Notes: generated by a model not told the origin, from the sequence alone. A stretch of DNA of 64,000 bases from Nonlabens spongiae (GCF_002117125.1 NZ_CP019344.1:1426001-1490000), one strand, 5' to 3'; shown: positions 1 to 9,670, counted from the stretch's first letter. Numbers and translations are program-made.

Positions 1-222
1 GCGACTTTCAGATCAAAAGGAATCGATCAAGAATGTTATAATTTTTATAGAAAACTATTGGATCAATCTGGTGAAGGAAGTGGTGGAGGTCCCTTCTCTA
101 CCCCACCAGCTACCGTAAGAGGAAATATCATCAACTCAACAAATCCTGAAAGATATCCTTTTGGTTATTTTAGGGTAAGTGAGGTCTTCACCTTAGAATA
201 TACCATTCAACCCACGGACTGA
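1..222 (+). CDS. C-terminal end of a DUF4249 family protein (partial, cut by window edge)
   Basis: Frame 1 is open from the first base to a TGA at 220-222, giving 73 residues. The tail has the pattern FSTPPATVRGNI, then a short gap, then PFGYFRVSEV. This is the C-terminal signature of Bacteroidetes DUF4249 proteins (F-x-x-P-P-x-x-V-x-G-N-I ... G-Y-F). Family members are outer-membrane-associated lipoproteins of unknown function, often encoded downstream of a TonB-dependent receptor. The start and the signal peptide lie outside the window, so localisation cannot be checked. It converges on the amidase gene with a 33-bp gap. Confidence 0.6.
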   Translation, partial: ATFRSKGIDQECYNFYRKLLDQSGEGSGGGPFSTPPATVRGNIINSTNPERYPFGYFRVSEVFTLEYTIQPTD

Positions 223-255
223 TCATGGATGGCAGAATCCTTTCTGAGTGCTACC

Positions 256-1845
256 TTATTCGTAACCTTTAGGAGGTTTTCTCGCTTTCAGCATCCTTTC
301 AAATCCTGCAGCAATGTGATACAATTTTTTAAAACCGCTTGTATTATTCTGAATAAAAGTCATCCCATATGGCTTACCATCTTCATCGTAACCCATAGGC
401 ACCGTAATTAAATCCATAAAACCTACAGCGGCGCTGGCAGCGTCGTAGTTATTGATGCTGGCAATGACATCAAGATCTTGATCGTTTAAGTCGCTATAGA
501 ACTCTTGGGCATTTTTTAAAAGCCTAGATTTAATTTCCCTTAATTGCTCAGCTGTAGTGGTGTCCTTTTCTATATTATCAAACAGCCGCTGACCGTAGGG
601 CATATAAGTCGTTGAATCCTTTTTATTTTCAGCAATGATGCTAGATATATCATAATCTCTGTATTGAGGATTTGCAAAATGCTTGAAATATTCAGGCAGG
701 TCTTTTTTCATATCGGCATCCAGTAAGGTTATAAAACCATTAAGATCAATTTCTTTTTTTTCCAGCTCGACAATTTCAGCTCCAGTTCTTTTCATGGCAT
801 CAATTGCTTTGCTATACAAGTTGTTTTTTAAATATGATTTGAACACACCTATTCTACGACCTTTTAAAGTACTATCTGTTAATGGTTTGTGCTTAGATCC
901 ATAATTTATGGATATGTTGAATGCAGCTTCTGTTAAGATTAAATTGTCCTCGACATTTTTTGTCATAGGCCCTACTCGATCGAGATATTCTGAAATGGGC
1001 ACAACGCCACGACTAACAAGAGATGTTCCTGGCTTGTAACCCACTACCGAGTTTTGAGAAGCGGGAGAAATAATACTACCAGCAGTTTCACTACCTAATG
1101 CCGCCACGGCAAAATTTGCTGTTACCGCTACTCCACTACCACTGCTTGAACCACCGGTATCGATAGTTTTGCGCCCATAGGGATTCAAGGTTTGCCCACC
1201 TATCGCGCTATAACCACTGGGACAATCACCACAAAAGTAATAGGCCCACTCGCTTAGGTTGGTCTTGCCTAGTATAATTGCACCATTCTCTCTTAAATTA
1301 GTGATCACTTCTGCATCAGATTCCGGCCTATTTTCTTCAAGCAACTTAGCTCCAGCAGTAGTCGGCATGCCTGCGATGTCTATATTGTCTTTAACTAGAA
1401 TGGGCATTCCATAAACCGAAAAAATCACGTGATACTTTGATCGCTCAGCAACAAAATCGTGTAGCCGTTTGTCGGCCATTTTTGCTTGTTCAATACTTTG
1501 CTCATTTATCGCAATTACAGAATTCAGGGATTTTTCATTCTCACGATCGTACTTATATATGCGGTACAAATAGAATCGCGTAAGCTCCTCGTAGGTAAAT
1601 GTTCCATTTAAAATCTCTTGTTGAATTTCAGGTATGGACTTTTCCATAATGTATGGTGCTAACTTTTCATAACGCTCAAAATCTTTTATTTCCTCCAGCA
1701 GTGAACCAAACACCTGAACCTTAGTTAAAAAGTGAGAATCAAGTACCTTGAATTCCCTGAACGGCTCTTGAGCACTTAAAAGACCACATGAGATTATTGC
1801 GATTAAAAGAGCATAGACTACTTGAGACTTTACGTTCATGTTCAA
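256..1845 (-). CDS. secreted amidase-signature family hydrolase
   Basis: This is a 529-residue enzyme of the amidase signature family, which hydrolyses amide bonds with a Ser-cisSer-Lys triad. Lys152 lies in PILVKDN, the Gly/Ser-rich loop GGSSSGSG spans 231-238, and the nucleophile is Ser257 in SETAGSI. The usual Asp-Lys-Ser-Ser order is kept. Residues 1-26 form a signal peptide ending LLSAQ, so it probably acts in the periplasm or outside, unlike the cytoplasmic GatA, which also belongs to this family. The substrate is unknown. No gene for GatB or GatC is next to it. The start was chosen because the signal peptide begins right there. Confidence 0.85.
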   Translation of the reverse strand: MNMNVKSQVVYALLIAIISCGLLSAQEPFREFKVLDSHFLTKVQVFGSLLEEIKDFERYEKLAPYIMEKSIPEIQQEILNGTFTYEELTRFYLYRIYKYDRENEKSLNSVIAINEQSIEQAKMADKRLHDFVAERSKYHVIFSVYGMPILVKDNIDIAGMPTTAGAKLLEENRPESDAEVITNLRENGAIILGKTNLSEWAYYFCGDCPSGYSAIGGQTLNPYGRKTIDTGGSSSGSGVAVTANFAVAALGSETAGSIISPASQNSVVGYKPGTSLVSRGVVPISEYLDRVGPMTKNVEDNLILTEAAFNISINYGSKHKPLTDSTLKGRRIGVFKSYLKNNLYSKAIDAMKRTGAEIVELEKKEIDLNGFITLLDADMKKDLPEYFKHFANPQYRDYDISSIIAENKKDSTTYMPYGQRLFDNIEKDTTTAEQLREIKSRLLKNAQEFYSDLNDQDLDVIASINNYDAASAAVGFMDLITVPMGYDEDGKPYGMTFIQNNTSGFKKLYHIAAGFERMLKARKPPKGYE

Positions 1846-2073
1846 TTAATTTTGAAGCTATGAAAATAATTAAGAATAATCATATTTGACTCGGCCAAAA
1901 GACCAACAAAATCTCTTATGATTATGACTTATCTAGATTTTATTGAAATCAAATATTTGTAAACAAAGATTGTAGACTTTTTAAAACTCTAATCCTTTTT
2001 TATCTATATCATTATTCAGATCATTATAAAAAAATTGAGATAATAATTTATAGAGTGAGACTTAGAGGGTTTT

Positions 2074-2649
2074 TCAATTCTCAAGAACTAATCCTGCCCC
2101 AACCCTATTGTAAATCTTAATGTTAGGGACTCCATATTCATAAGTTTTGATGACTCGACGGATCATCACGGGCGCACCGTGCTCAATCCTGAACAAATCA
2201 GTTCCTGATTTACAACAGCCTTCACGCCAGCTTGAAAAGATTTGCTTGTTATCCCTATCGATCTGTGGATGGCTTATCGTTGTAAACTCTTCTTTAAATT
2301 CATACTGACCAGTATCTGGATTAAGGATCCAGTAGTCAAATAAAGTGTTCACACCATCTGCAGCTAATTGTCTATAAACCCGTACATCATTGTAACCGTC
2401 AAAATTATAATCCTCTATAAAAATCAGCTGATCATCCGGTACGGAGATACTTACTTGATTTCTATTAGGTACAAATGAATGCTCTATCTGACCTTGTTCT
2501 AACACCTTAATCTTTGTAAGCTGACAACTAGTTCCATCACATTCCTTTTGATAGGTTACCACCGCATTGTTCTTAGTGATTGTGGCCTCCTTTTGAGCCC
2601 ACAACATAGAACTGAATATTATAAATATGAATGCAGCTAAAGTTTTCAT
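2074..2649 (-). CDS. exported protein resembling the XAC2610 family
   Basis: About 191 residues. I place the start at the ATG at 2649 (MKTLAAFIF), which opens a clean signal peptide ending MLWAQ. The frame runs further upstream, but only to a TTG. The mature part contains DYNFDGYNDVRVY, a calcium-blade-like D-x-N-x-D-G-x-x-D motif seen in FG-GAP and XAC2610-type proteins, plus a pair of cysteines (GCCKSG) near residue 150. Function is unknown; secretion and calcium binding are inferred from the motif. It stands alone, with 228 bp to the amidase gene downstream and 279 bp to rimO upstream. Confidence 0.6.
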   Translation of the reverse strand: MKTLAAFIFIIFSSMLWAQKEATITKNNAVVTYQKECDGTSCQLTKIKVLEQGQIEHSFVPNRNQVSISVPDDQLIFIEDYNFDGYNDVRVYRQLAADGVNTLFDYWILNPDTGQYEFKEEFTTISHPQIDRDNKQIFSSWREGCCKSGTDLFRIEHGAPVMIRRVIKTYEYGVPNIKIYNRVGAGLVLEN

Positions 2650-2756
2650 ACCTTCAATATACAACGAATATCCAATAGATTTTATTAAAATTAAAGAAAT
2701 TAATAGATTTTATAACTTATTTCATGAAGATTATGAAAAGATCAGTGGGTGTTCTC

Positions 2757-2770
2757 GCTTTCGCGAAAGC
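2757..2770. repeat. GCTTTCGCGAAAGC palindrome, intergenic
   Basis: Perfect copy of the dispersed 14-bp palindrome, between rimO and the XAC2610-like gene. It is not followed by a T-run, so it does not look like a normal terminator. Confidence 0.9.
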
Positions 2771-2928
2771 TGTTTTATATCGACTGCTTTTACAAATGTA
2801 TAGGTGTTTATAACGGAACGAATTCTAAAATTTGAAAAAGATCAAATCCACAATAGTTGAATGAATCCTCAGAAAATTTATGGAGAAATATTTACAATTA
2901 TTCAGAGAAAAGACTCAAGATTTTAAAT

Positions 2929-4236
2929 TCAGCTGATCACGGGCTCACCATATAGATCAAAGTCCTCTGCGTCTGTGATCTTCACGTTGACAAATTCACC
3001 TACTGATAGGTAATGTTCAGCGGCGTCTATGAGTACCTCGTTGTCCACATCAGGACTGTCAAATTCTGTGCGGCCTACAAAGTGATTCCCACGTTTGCGG
3101 TCGATCATGACTTTATAGACATTACCTATTTTTTGTTGGTTCAACTCCCACGAGATTTGGGATTGAATTTCCATGATTTCATTAGCTCGATCCTGCTTCA
3201 CCTCCTCTGGAACGTCATCTTCTAGGTTATACGCATGGGTATTTTCTTCATGTGAATAGGTAAAACATCCCAAACGCTCAAATCGCTGTTCCTTCACCCA
3301 CTCTTTCAGCAACTGAAAATCTTCCTCAGTTTCTCCAGGATACCCTACGATTAATGTGGTACGTATAGCCATTTCTGGTACGCTTTCGCGAAAGCGAGAC
3401 AATAACGCATTTGTCTTCTCATAGGTAGTCCCGCGACGCATGGACTTCAATAACTTAGTAGAAATATGCTGTAGTGGGATATCGATGTAGTTACAAACTT
3501 TAGGCTCTGTTTTCATCACCTCCAGAACATCCATGGGGAAACCTGTCGGGAACGCGTAATGCATCCTGATCCACTCAATGCCGTCGACCTGAGCGAGTGC
3601 TTTTAACAAATCTCCCAGTCTACGTTTCTTATAGAGATCCAGACCGTAATATGTCAAATCTTGAGCAATAAGGATCAATTCCTTAACACCGCTCGCAGCC
3701 AGTTTTTCTGCTTCTATTACGAGATTTTCGATAGGTGTACTGCGGTGCTTGCCACGCATGAGCGGTATGGCACAGAATGAACAGGGGCGATCACAACCCT
3801 CAGCGATTTTGAAATAGGCGTAATTTTTAGGCGTGGTCGTCACACGCTCGCCGATTAACTCATGTTTATAGTCAGCTCCCAGTGCTTTGAGTAGCGATGG
3901 GAGTTCAGTAGTCCCAAAGTACTGATCCACATCTGGAATTTCCTTCTGAAGATCTGGCTTATAGCGCTCTGAAAGACAACCGGAAACAAAAACCTGATCT
4001 ACTTCACCCTTATTCTTACGCTCTACAAAGTCCAAGATAGTGTTGACGCTTTCTTCCTTTGCATTATCAATAAACCCACAGGTGTTGATGACAACCACAT
4101 TGCCTTCTTCTTCATGTACCACATCTTTACCACTGGCCTTGAGCTGGCCCATCAGCACCTCACTGTCATAAACATTCTTAGAACAGCCTAAAGTGATTAC
4201 ATTGATACGGTTTTTTTTTCTTGTCTTTGTCCTCAT
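2929..4236 (-). CDS. rimO: ribosomal protein S12 methylthiotransferase RimO
   Basis: 435 residues with the full RimO layout. An N-terminal UPF0004 domain binds one 4Fe-4S cluster through Cys18, Cys53 and Cys87. The radical-SAM core carries the CxxxCxxC motif (Cys148, Cys152, Cys155 in EGCDRPCSFC), and a C-terminal TRAM domain starts near 370. It methylthiolates an aspartate of ribosomal protein S12. The closely related MiaB acts on tRNA; the sequence around ITLGCSKNVYDSE favours RimO. A 14-bp palindrome lies inside the gene and encodes SRFRES in a stretch that still fits the family pattern before VPEMAIRTT. Start ATG at 4236. Confidence 0.95.
   Translation of the reverse strand: MRTKTRKKNRINVITLGCSKNVYDSEVLMGQLKASGKDVVHEEEGNVVVINTCGFIDNAKEESVNTILDFVERKNKGEVDQVFVSGCLSERYKPDLQKEIPDVDQYFGTTELPSLLKALGADYKHELIGERVTTTPKNYAYFKIAEGCDRPCSFCAIPLMRGKHRSTPIENLVIEAEKLAASGVKELILIAQDLTYYGLDLYKKRRLGDLLKALAQVDGIEWIRMHYAFPTGFPMDVLEVMKTEPKVCNYIDIPLQHISTKLLKSMRRGTTYEKTNALLSRFRESVPEMAIRTTLIVGYPGETEEDFQLLKEWVKEQRFERLGCFTYSHEENTHAYNLEDDVPEEVKQDRANEIMEIQSQISWELNQQKIGNVYKVMIDRKRGNHFVGRTEFDSPDVDNEVLIDAAEHYLSVGEFVNVKITDAEDFDLYGEPVIS
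3382..3395. repeat. GCTTTCGCGAAAGC palindrome inside rimO
   Basis: Perfect copy within the coding sequence, read as R-F-R-E-S. The protein keeps normal family spacing here (helix before the RTTLIVGYPGET motif), so no insertion is apparent. Confidence 0.9.
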
Positions 4237-4349
4237 AGCGGCTGCAAATTTACGGCTATGAAGGCTTGAAATAAAATGAGTTAGAAAAGATAATTATTCA
4301 AGAATGTGCAGGTCACAAATTTATGAGTGATATGACTTTTAAAAGGTGT

Positions 4350-5213
4350 CTAGTGATACTTTGTAAAGATCTTAGTAGCCTCGTTGTAACTGCTTTCAAA
4401 TGACATGGCATTTACTCCTATATCTACTTTTGCGGTATTAAAATAACTCACCATTTTTTCTGTAGGCATGTTGCCAGTCAACTCATCTTTTGCCATGGGA
4501 CAACCACCAAAACCCTGAATCGCACCATCAAAACGCCTACAACCTGCTTTGAAAGCTGCGTCTACTTTTTCATGCCAGGTTGTGGGAGTTGTGTGTAAAT
4601 GAGCGCCAAATTCCACATTAGGATATTTAGGAATCAAATTAGAAAAGAGATAATCAATAGTTTCTGGATCGCTGGTACCTACCGTGTCCGATAAGCTCAG
4701 GATCTTCACTCCCATTCCAGCCAATTTCTCCGTCCACTCGCCTACAATTTCCACATTCCAAGGATCTCCATAAGGATTGCCAAATCCCATGGATATATAC
4801 ACCACCAGTTCCTTATCATTTTCCCCAGCGACATCAAGAATCTGTTTGAGCACATCAACAGATTCTGCAATGGTTTTGTGCGTATTGCGCATCTGGAAAT
4901 TTTCTGAAATGGAAAAAGGAAAGCCCAAATAGTCAATCTCGGGATGTTTTACCGCATCTGTGGCACCACGCAGGTTGGCAATGATTGCGAGAAGTTTTGA
5001 ATTGGTTCTTGAAAGGTCAAGTTTTGACAGCACTTCTGCTGTATCCACCATTTGCGGGATGGCCTTGGGAGAGACAAAACTGCCAAAATCAATCGTATCA
5101 AATCCACAACGCAGCAAGGACTGGATATATTGAACTTTGAGATCTGTGGGAATCATCTCTTTGATACCCTGCATCGCGTCCCGTGGACATTCTATAATTT
5201 TAACCTGCTCCAT
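4350..5213 (-). CDS. mvaB: hydroxymethylglutaryl-CoA lyase
   Basis: 287 residues, a TIM-barrel of the HMGL-like family. It splits 3-hydroxy-3-methylglutaryl-CoA into acetyl-CoA and acetoacetate, the last step of leucine breakdown. Visible signatures are ECPRDAMQ at 8-15 (catalytic Arg11, metal-ligand Asp12), SLSDTVG, the metal-binding GAHLHTT, and the cysteine loop GGCPMAKDELTGN near the C-terminus. The canonical loop reads A-S-G-N where this one has L-T-G-N. Homocitrate synthase and isopropylmalate synthase share the fold, but the GGCP loop separates this family. No other leucine-pathway gene is adjacent. The palindrome is absent from this gene. Confidence 0.9.
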   Translation of the reverse strand: MEQVKIIECPRDAMQGIKEMIPTDLKVQYIQSLLRCGFDTIDFGSFVSPKAIPQMVDTAEVLSKLDLSRTNSKLLAIIANLRGATDAVKHPEIDYLGFPFSISENFQMRNTHKTIAESVDVLKQILDVAGENDKELVVYISMGFGNPYGDPWNVEIVGEWTEKLAGMGVKILSLSDTVGTSDPETIDYLFSNLIPKYPNVEFGAHLHTTPTTWHEKVDAAFKAGCRRFDGAIQGFGGCPMAKDELTGNMPTEKMVSYFNTAKVDIGVNAMSFESSYNEATKIFTKYH

Positions 5214-5293
5214 TGTCGCACAAATATAGGATTACTATAAGGTTTGCGCTAGAGTATTAAGAACTAGAATGAAACCTGAAATGAAGGGATTAA

Positions 5294-6118
5294 TCAATCT
5301 TCTTCCACCAGATCATCCTCTTTCCAGATACCGCTGGCAAGGAGTTCTTTGGATTTATTAAAGAATTTGCCGTAGCCGTTGCGTTTGTCATTCTCCCACT
5401 CACCTACATACTTATCGCCGTTTAACCAGAAATAGCTTCCTTCACCACTGCGCATATCGTTTTCATAATTCCCGACATAATACTGACCGTCTGACCAGAA
5501 GAATTTTCCCTGACCGTGTCGCATATTATCTTTCCATTGACCTTCATACAAGCTACCCGAATCAAGGATGGCAATTCCTTCGCCATTTGCCTTCCCATTT
5601 TTAACTTGGCCTACATAATGCATCTGGTTACCTTTACTGCTCTCAAAATTCAGGTATTGACCAAAAGACCTTCTCTTTAATTCTGACTGAGCTTTTACCA
5701 GTCTCAAATTAGCTTTTTCCAGTTCAAATCGTAGACTATCGGCATCTCTCATGTCTAGATTACTGTCCTCAGAACTAGATGTAGACATAAAAGTTGACGC
5801 ACTTGAGCTTTGAGCTCGTTTGCTGAGTGCTAGAAAATTTGTTGCGACCTTGCGTCTCAATTCGAGATCGAGATCAGTACTTTGATTACCAGAACCTATA
5901 TTTTCATACCCTTCAGCCGCAGCTTGATAATCTCCTGCATATAGCAGAGAGTCAATTTTTTGAACTTCTTGAGTGTAGGCACTATCTGCCGCAACCGAAT
6001 TTGCAACTGCCTCCTCTTCTAGTTCATCTTCTAACTGAGCATTGCGATAAGCTAAATATAGACTACTCGCAACAGCAATAAGCAATAGGACGACTCCTAA
6101 AACAGTTCTCTTTTTCAT
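5294..6118 (-). CDS. membrane-anchored MORN-repeat protein
   Basis: 274 residues. One N-terminal membrane segment (about 5-25, VLGVVLLLIAVASSLYLAY) is followed by an acidic, helical stretch with a TPR-like part (DSLLYAGDYQAAAEGYENI). A serine-rich linker follows, and then at least four MORN-type repeats in the last 110 residues (YVGQVKNGKANGEG, YEGQWKDNMRHGQG, YVGNYENDMRSGEG, YVGEWENDKRNGYG). MORN repeats are beta-hairpin modules; their bacterial role is mostly unknown. Only 2 bp separate it from the DUF2490 gene, so the three genes at 5294-8826 look like one operon with this gene last. Confidence 0.8.
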   Translation of the reverse strand: MKKRTVLGVVLLLIAVASSLYLAYRNAQLEDELEEEAVANSVAADSAYTQEVQKIDSLLYAGDYQAAAEGYENIGSGNQSTDLDLELRRKVATNFLALSKRAQSSSASTFMSTSSSEDSNLDMRDADSLRFELEKANLRLVKAQSELKRRSFGQYLNFESSKGNQMHYVGQVKNGKANGEGIAILDSGSLYEGQWKDNMRHGQGKFFWSDGQYYVGNYENDMRSGEGSYFWLNGDKYVGEWENDKRNGYGKFFNKSKELLASGIWKEDDLVEED

Positions 6119-6120
6119 AG

Positions 6121-6933
6121 TTAGTCAAATAAGTGTATGGCGGGTAATTTATTCTTTACTTTTCTTATGTCAGGCGAGAAGTAGATATGCATGCGTATAG
6201 TCCAGTCCTGACCGTAGATTCCCGGATTATCTAAAGTCTGTCCAGTAGTGTACATAAGACCAGCTGCAACGGTAAGTCTTGGGTTGATGATATAACCTAA
6301 AGTAATTGTAAGTCGTAAATCTTCAAGATTACTCCCCACTACTTCTTTACCAGTTTGCATAATTAACTCAGTTTCCGGACCTAAATAAAATGCTTTAGGC
6401 TGCAAACTGGGACGATTCAACGGAATTTTGAGTCGGAACATGTACCTCCACCTATTTCTAAAAATAAAATCTGAATCGTCTGCAAAACCTCTGGTCCAGC
6501 GGTGTTCTATCCTCAGGCGGTGATACGCCATGACTGATGAAATAGGTACGGCAAACTGATACTGGTGCCAGATGCGGTATTCTGGAACAAGATTTCTACC
6601 CGTGTCGTCGCTCTCATCGGTATTGAAATTGAGACGGAGTACACCACCTAGGGCAGCATTGAACTTTTTGTTATACAACCAGCCTATCGCATGTCTGTTA
6701 TAGATTTGACCCAGCTGACCCGCAAACGGCATGTCTTCAGACTCTTCAAACCTGAAATGTGTTTGAGCAATCCAGAACAACCTTTTTCCTATGCGTATGT
6801 TCCCGTATGTATTGAACCAGTATTTTGTCTTGGCATCCTTAAGCTTTGTTTCTTCTGGGAGGATGGTGGGTTCTTGCGCTTTCGCGAAAGCGACACCCAA
6901 AACAACAAACGAAATAAAAATAAAATATCTCAT
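6121..6933 (-). CDS. DUF2490 family outer-membrane-like protein
   Basis: 270 residues. A signal peptide (MRYFIFISFVVLGVAFAKAQ) precedes a mature part made of alternating aromatic strands, such as YWFNTYGNIRIGKRLFWIAQ, RLRIEHRW and FRNRWRYMFRL. This is typical of DUF2490, a predicted beta-barrel family without a known substrate. The last residues before the cleavage site (A-F-A-K-A) are encoded by the dispersed 14-bp palindrome. It lies 6 bp downstream of the 628-residue gene and 2 bp upstream of the MORN gene. Confidence 0.8.
   Translation of the reverse strand: MRYFIFISFVVLGVAFAKAQEPTILPEETKLKDAKTKYWFNTYGNIRIGKRLFWIAQTHFRFEESEDMPFAGQLGQIYNRHAIGWLYNKKFNAALGGVLRLNFNTDESDDTGRNLVPEYRIWHQYQFAVPISSVMAYHRLRIEHRWTRGFADDSDFIFRNRWRYMFRLKIPLNRPSLQPKAFYLGPETELIMQTGKEVVGSNLEDLRLTITLGYIINPRLTVAAGLMYTTGQTLDNPGIYGQDWTIRMHIYFSPDIRKVKNKLPAIHLFD
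6878..6891. repeat. GCTTTCGCGAAAGC palindrome inside the DUF2490 signal peptide
   Basis: Perfect copy, read as A-F-A-K-A just before the signal-peptidase site of the DUF2490 protein. Confidence 0.9.
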
Positions 6934-6939
6934 GTGTAA

Positions 6940-8826
6940 TTAGAAATTAAAGGGTGTGTCTACCTGAAACAATCTCAAGACCTCAACGGGATCATCTGCC
7001 TTTCTCAATCTGCGCTCTAAGCGGTAGGTCTCTTCATCACGAAGAGCGACCAGACGCTGGTGCAAGGAGTCGAAAGCCGCGGTAAGCTCGTCAATATCAT
7101 CGCACGAGTTGAGCTGGGCGACTTGCTTCAATAAATAAGGCATGGCTTTCTCATAGTAGGCTTCAGTTATCCTCTTCTTGATCTTGCCATCCATGAGGGT
7201 TGATGTGAAAGGATTGAAGATTTTGTCTTTATATAAATAATCAATCTGCTTTTGCTTCTCGGGCAGTACCGCTAGCGTATCCAGCAAAACATCTACTTTG
7301 TTAAAACATTGCTGAAGGCTTTTTGCTTGGTCAAGTTTGCTGAAGCCTTCAGGCATGTTTGCATACTCGGTAAGTCTTGAAACTAGAAACGGCTTAAGGC
7401 CCTTCATGGCATCAGATTGATTTTGATTGATTGTATTTGCTAGGCTGTCGATCTTACTGCTGAGTCTTTGAGAGTCGGCAATAAGGGCAGATTCTTCGGG
7501 CAAAAATTTAGTCCTCAACTGTTGCGCATCGATGTCGTCTTTCAACAATTCCTTAATCTTGTCCAGATTTTCCTGAACATTTTCCAGAGTGCGCAATACA
7601 TCTTCAAGGGAAACTATTTCTTCGGCGGACTGATTCTCGATCAACGAGTTGGTTTCTAATTCTGGATTCTCAAAAAGTTTTTGAACAATGTTTTCTCGAG
7701 GCTCATAAGTCATGAGATCGCGCTCATAATAATTTACAAGACGTTGAGATGGGATCAAATAAGTTGAATCAATATTCTGAGTTAGGCGATACAGTCCATC
7801 AATTTGTGGATTTGAAAGTTTACGGATCGCCAGCTGTGTGTTGTTCAAGATAATATCAGAGACCTCTTTTGAATCGTAAAATGATCTAGAGATTTGATCT
7901 ATGAGATTTTGTTCCTTCTTTGTTAATGGAAAGTAAGGAATACGCACCTTACCCAAATGAAGGCTTGTTTCCACATTTAACGCCTTCATAATTTCAAGGA
8001 AGCTGTTTTTAAATTCCAGATCACGATCTATCAAATCAATAATACTGCTGCGCACACTGGCGTCTTGACTTTCTTCTGTAAGTTTGATGATATCCAGATA
8101 GTGACGGTCCAAAACAGAATTTTGATAATTCTCTTTATCAGCATCAAACATGGGAATCTGTTGCACGCCGTTTTCCTGAATCACACCGATGAACCGCAGT
8201 AATCCATTTTCAAATTCCCAAGTCTCCTCATCCCGCAAACCATCTTGAGAGATAAAGGACCAGTCTCCCTGTGCAAAACCATTTCTCAACCGGCGCCCTA
8301 TAACCGCTCCATCTGCAGCGTTAATACGTAAGGTTTGGATGGGAACCCCAGCATCATAGGTATTTGAAGAATCATAAATAGTATCAGTAATCTGAGATGA
8401 GGCGATGATTCTTTCTATAACTCGCCACTCGCCGTTAGGTAAACCATTCTTAAAAGATCCTGAAACTATAGATTCCTTACCGTTGAGTTCTGTCACAAAA
8501 CGGTAATTCTTGAACTGTTTCTTATCAGCAAGCTCGTAATTCTCCATCTTAAGAATCCACTCTTTATCTGGTTTCCCATTTTTAAATGACCCAGTAATTT
8601 CAAGTAGTGGGATCTCATTTCCGTCACTTGTGTGGGAGGTGGCATGAAACCTGAATTTTCCGTTTTTAACGGTATCCTTTTGACTTAGATAATAATCATA
8701 TTCCACGACACCAGGATTTTGCAGTAGCACTATAGAGTCAGAATAGGTTCTCTTAACTTGAGAAAAACTGTTGCTAGTAACTAGCAGAACAAAGATGAGC
8801 AGTAAGCATCTAAATTGGGTAGACAT
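6940..8826 (-). CDS. large exported protein with MORN/YwqK-like repeats and a helical C-terminal region
   Basis: 628 residues. Signal peptide 1-23 ends SNSFSQ. Residues of about 50-210 hold repeats of the form G-S-F-K-N-G-x-P-x-x-E-W (GSFKNGKPDKEWILK, GSFKNGLPNGEWRVI, RLRNGFAQGDWSFI), like MORN or YwqK antitoxin-type repeats. From about 230 on it is almost all helical and charged, with likely coiled coil. I do not recognise a catalytic motif. It is first in the presumed operon with the DUF2490 and MORN genes, which suggests a shared envelope role; that is inference. Confidence 0.75.
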   Translation of the reverse strand: MSTQFRCLLLIFVLLVTSNSFSQVKRTYSDSIVLLQNPGVVEYDYYLSQKDTVKNGKFRFHATSHTSDGNEIPLLEITGSFKNGKPDKEWILKMENYELADKKQFKNYRFVTELNGKESIVSGSFKNGLPNGEWRVIERIIASSQITDTIYDSSNTYDAGVPIQTLRINAADGAVIGRRLRNGFAQGDWSFISQDGLRDEETWEFENGLLRFIGVIQENGVQQIPMFDADKENYQNSVLDRHYLDIIKLTEESQDASVRSSIIDLIDRDLEFKNSFLEIMKALNVETSLHLGKVRIPYFPLTKKEQNLIDQISRSFYDSKEVSDIILNNTQLAIRKLSNPQIDGLYRLTQNIDSTYLIPSQRLVNYYERDLMTYEPRENIVQKLFENPELETNSLIENQSAEEIVSLEDVLRTLENVQENLDKIKELLKDDIDAQQLRTKFLPEESALIADSQRLSSKIDSLANTINQNQSDAMKGLKPFLVSRLTEYANMPEGFSKLDQAKSLQQCFNKVDVLLDTLAVLPEKQKQIDYLYKDKIFNPFTSTLMDGKIKKRITEAYYEKAMPYLLKQVAQLNSCDDIDELTAAFDSLHQRLVALRDEETYRLERRLRKADDPVEVLRLFQVDTPFNF

Positions 8827-9039
8827 GAATCAGCATTGATTTGCAATACCGGGCAAAAGTACCTCTATTGTTAATCATACCCTATAAAGTTTTCTAAACA
8901 AATTACAGAACCGTGTCACAAGACGATGTTTTCCAAACACTTAAATGATCGAAATAAAATAGAAACAGGAAAACAGATTAACATTACATATGGATAGGAA
9001 TTTTCTGTAAACTTTAATTTTACCACAAACTATAATCAC

Positions 9040-9260
9040 ATGAAAAAAATATTCCTACCACTATTTGCTCTTTTTTTGAGCATTGCCCTTTTAAGTTGTC
9101 GTGAATCCACCATGAAAAAACGGAAGACGCCATAGAGGCAGCCGCAGAAGATACTGAGGACAACCTAGAAAAAGCTGGTGAAGAAATTGAAGAACTAGGC
9201 GATGAAATCGAAGAAGAAATAGACGAAGAACGTTACGATACTGACGATAACGAGTACTAG
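9040..9260 (+). pseudogene. small acidic lipoprotein gene broken by a one-base frameshift
   Basis: The ATG at 9040 opens a lipoprotein signal peptide (MKKIFLPLFALF, then SIALLSC with the lipobox cysteine), but this frame stops at a TAG after 31 residues. One base later, the next frame continues the protein as EDAIEAAAEDTEDNLEKAG and an acidic helix to TAG at 9258-9260. Adding one A near 9109 restores ESTNEKTEDAIEAA. The total length is one base short of a whole codon count. It is either a real frameshift mutation or a sequencing error in an A-rich stretch. A shared terminator follows. Confidence 0.7.
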
Positions 9261-9273
9261 AATACGTTGATGC

Positions 9274-9310
9274 AAAAAAACCTCAATCCTAAAACAGATT
9301 GAGGTTTTTT
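9274..9310. terminator. bidirectional Rho-independent terminator
   Basis: Stem CCTCAATC / GATTGAGG with an 8-10 base loop, A-run on the left and T-run on the right. It serves the frameshifted lipoprotein gene on the plus strand and the 61-residue gene on the minus strand. Confidence 0.85.
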
Positions 9311-9317
9311 ATATCGA

Positions 9318-9503
9318 TTATTTTTCAGGTTTGTGATCCCCAGTCATTGCAAGGTCTCGATCACTTTCTATTTTCTGTTTAGTCCTATTTTTTTCAGAAT
9401 CGAGCGCTTCCTTAATTTTCTTATTGAAATGCACTCCATCTCCATGCATATCTGCAGGAGTTCGATAAATAGGATTTTTTCTTTTGTCTTCCTTCTCTGA
9501 CAT
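9318..9503 (-). CDS. small hydrophilic protein, unrecognised
   Basis: 61 residues, no signal or membrane segment, rich in Lys, Asp and Glu, with PADMHGDGVHFNKKIKEAL in the middle. The stop falls directly before a good terminator, and the gene has its own AT-rich upstream region. Both support a real gene. I do not recognise the family. Confidence 0.55.
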   Translation of the reverse strand: MSEKEDKRKNPIYRTPADMHGDGVHFNKKIKEALDSEKNRTKQKIESDRDLAMTGDHKPEK

Positions 9504-9608
9504 AACTTTTTATTTAAAAATAAAGCTATTTGTTCAGTCTTTTGTTCAAATTTTTAAACATTTAGCGTTTTACTGAGAAGAATTGAAAGGCTTTAAATCA
9601 ATAATCTC

Positions 9609-9622
9609 GCTTTCGCGAAAGC
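9609..9622. repeat. GCTTTCGCGAAAGC palindrome, intergenic
   Basis: Perfect copy, flanked by C and G so that the palindrome extends to 16 bp. Confidence 0.9.
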
Positions 9623-9670
9623 GTAACAATCCGAATTAACTCTTGTCGAATAAAATATCTAGGCTTTGAT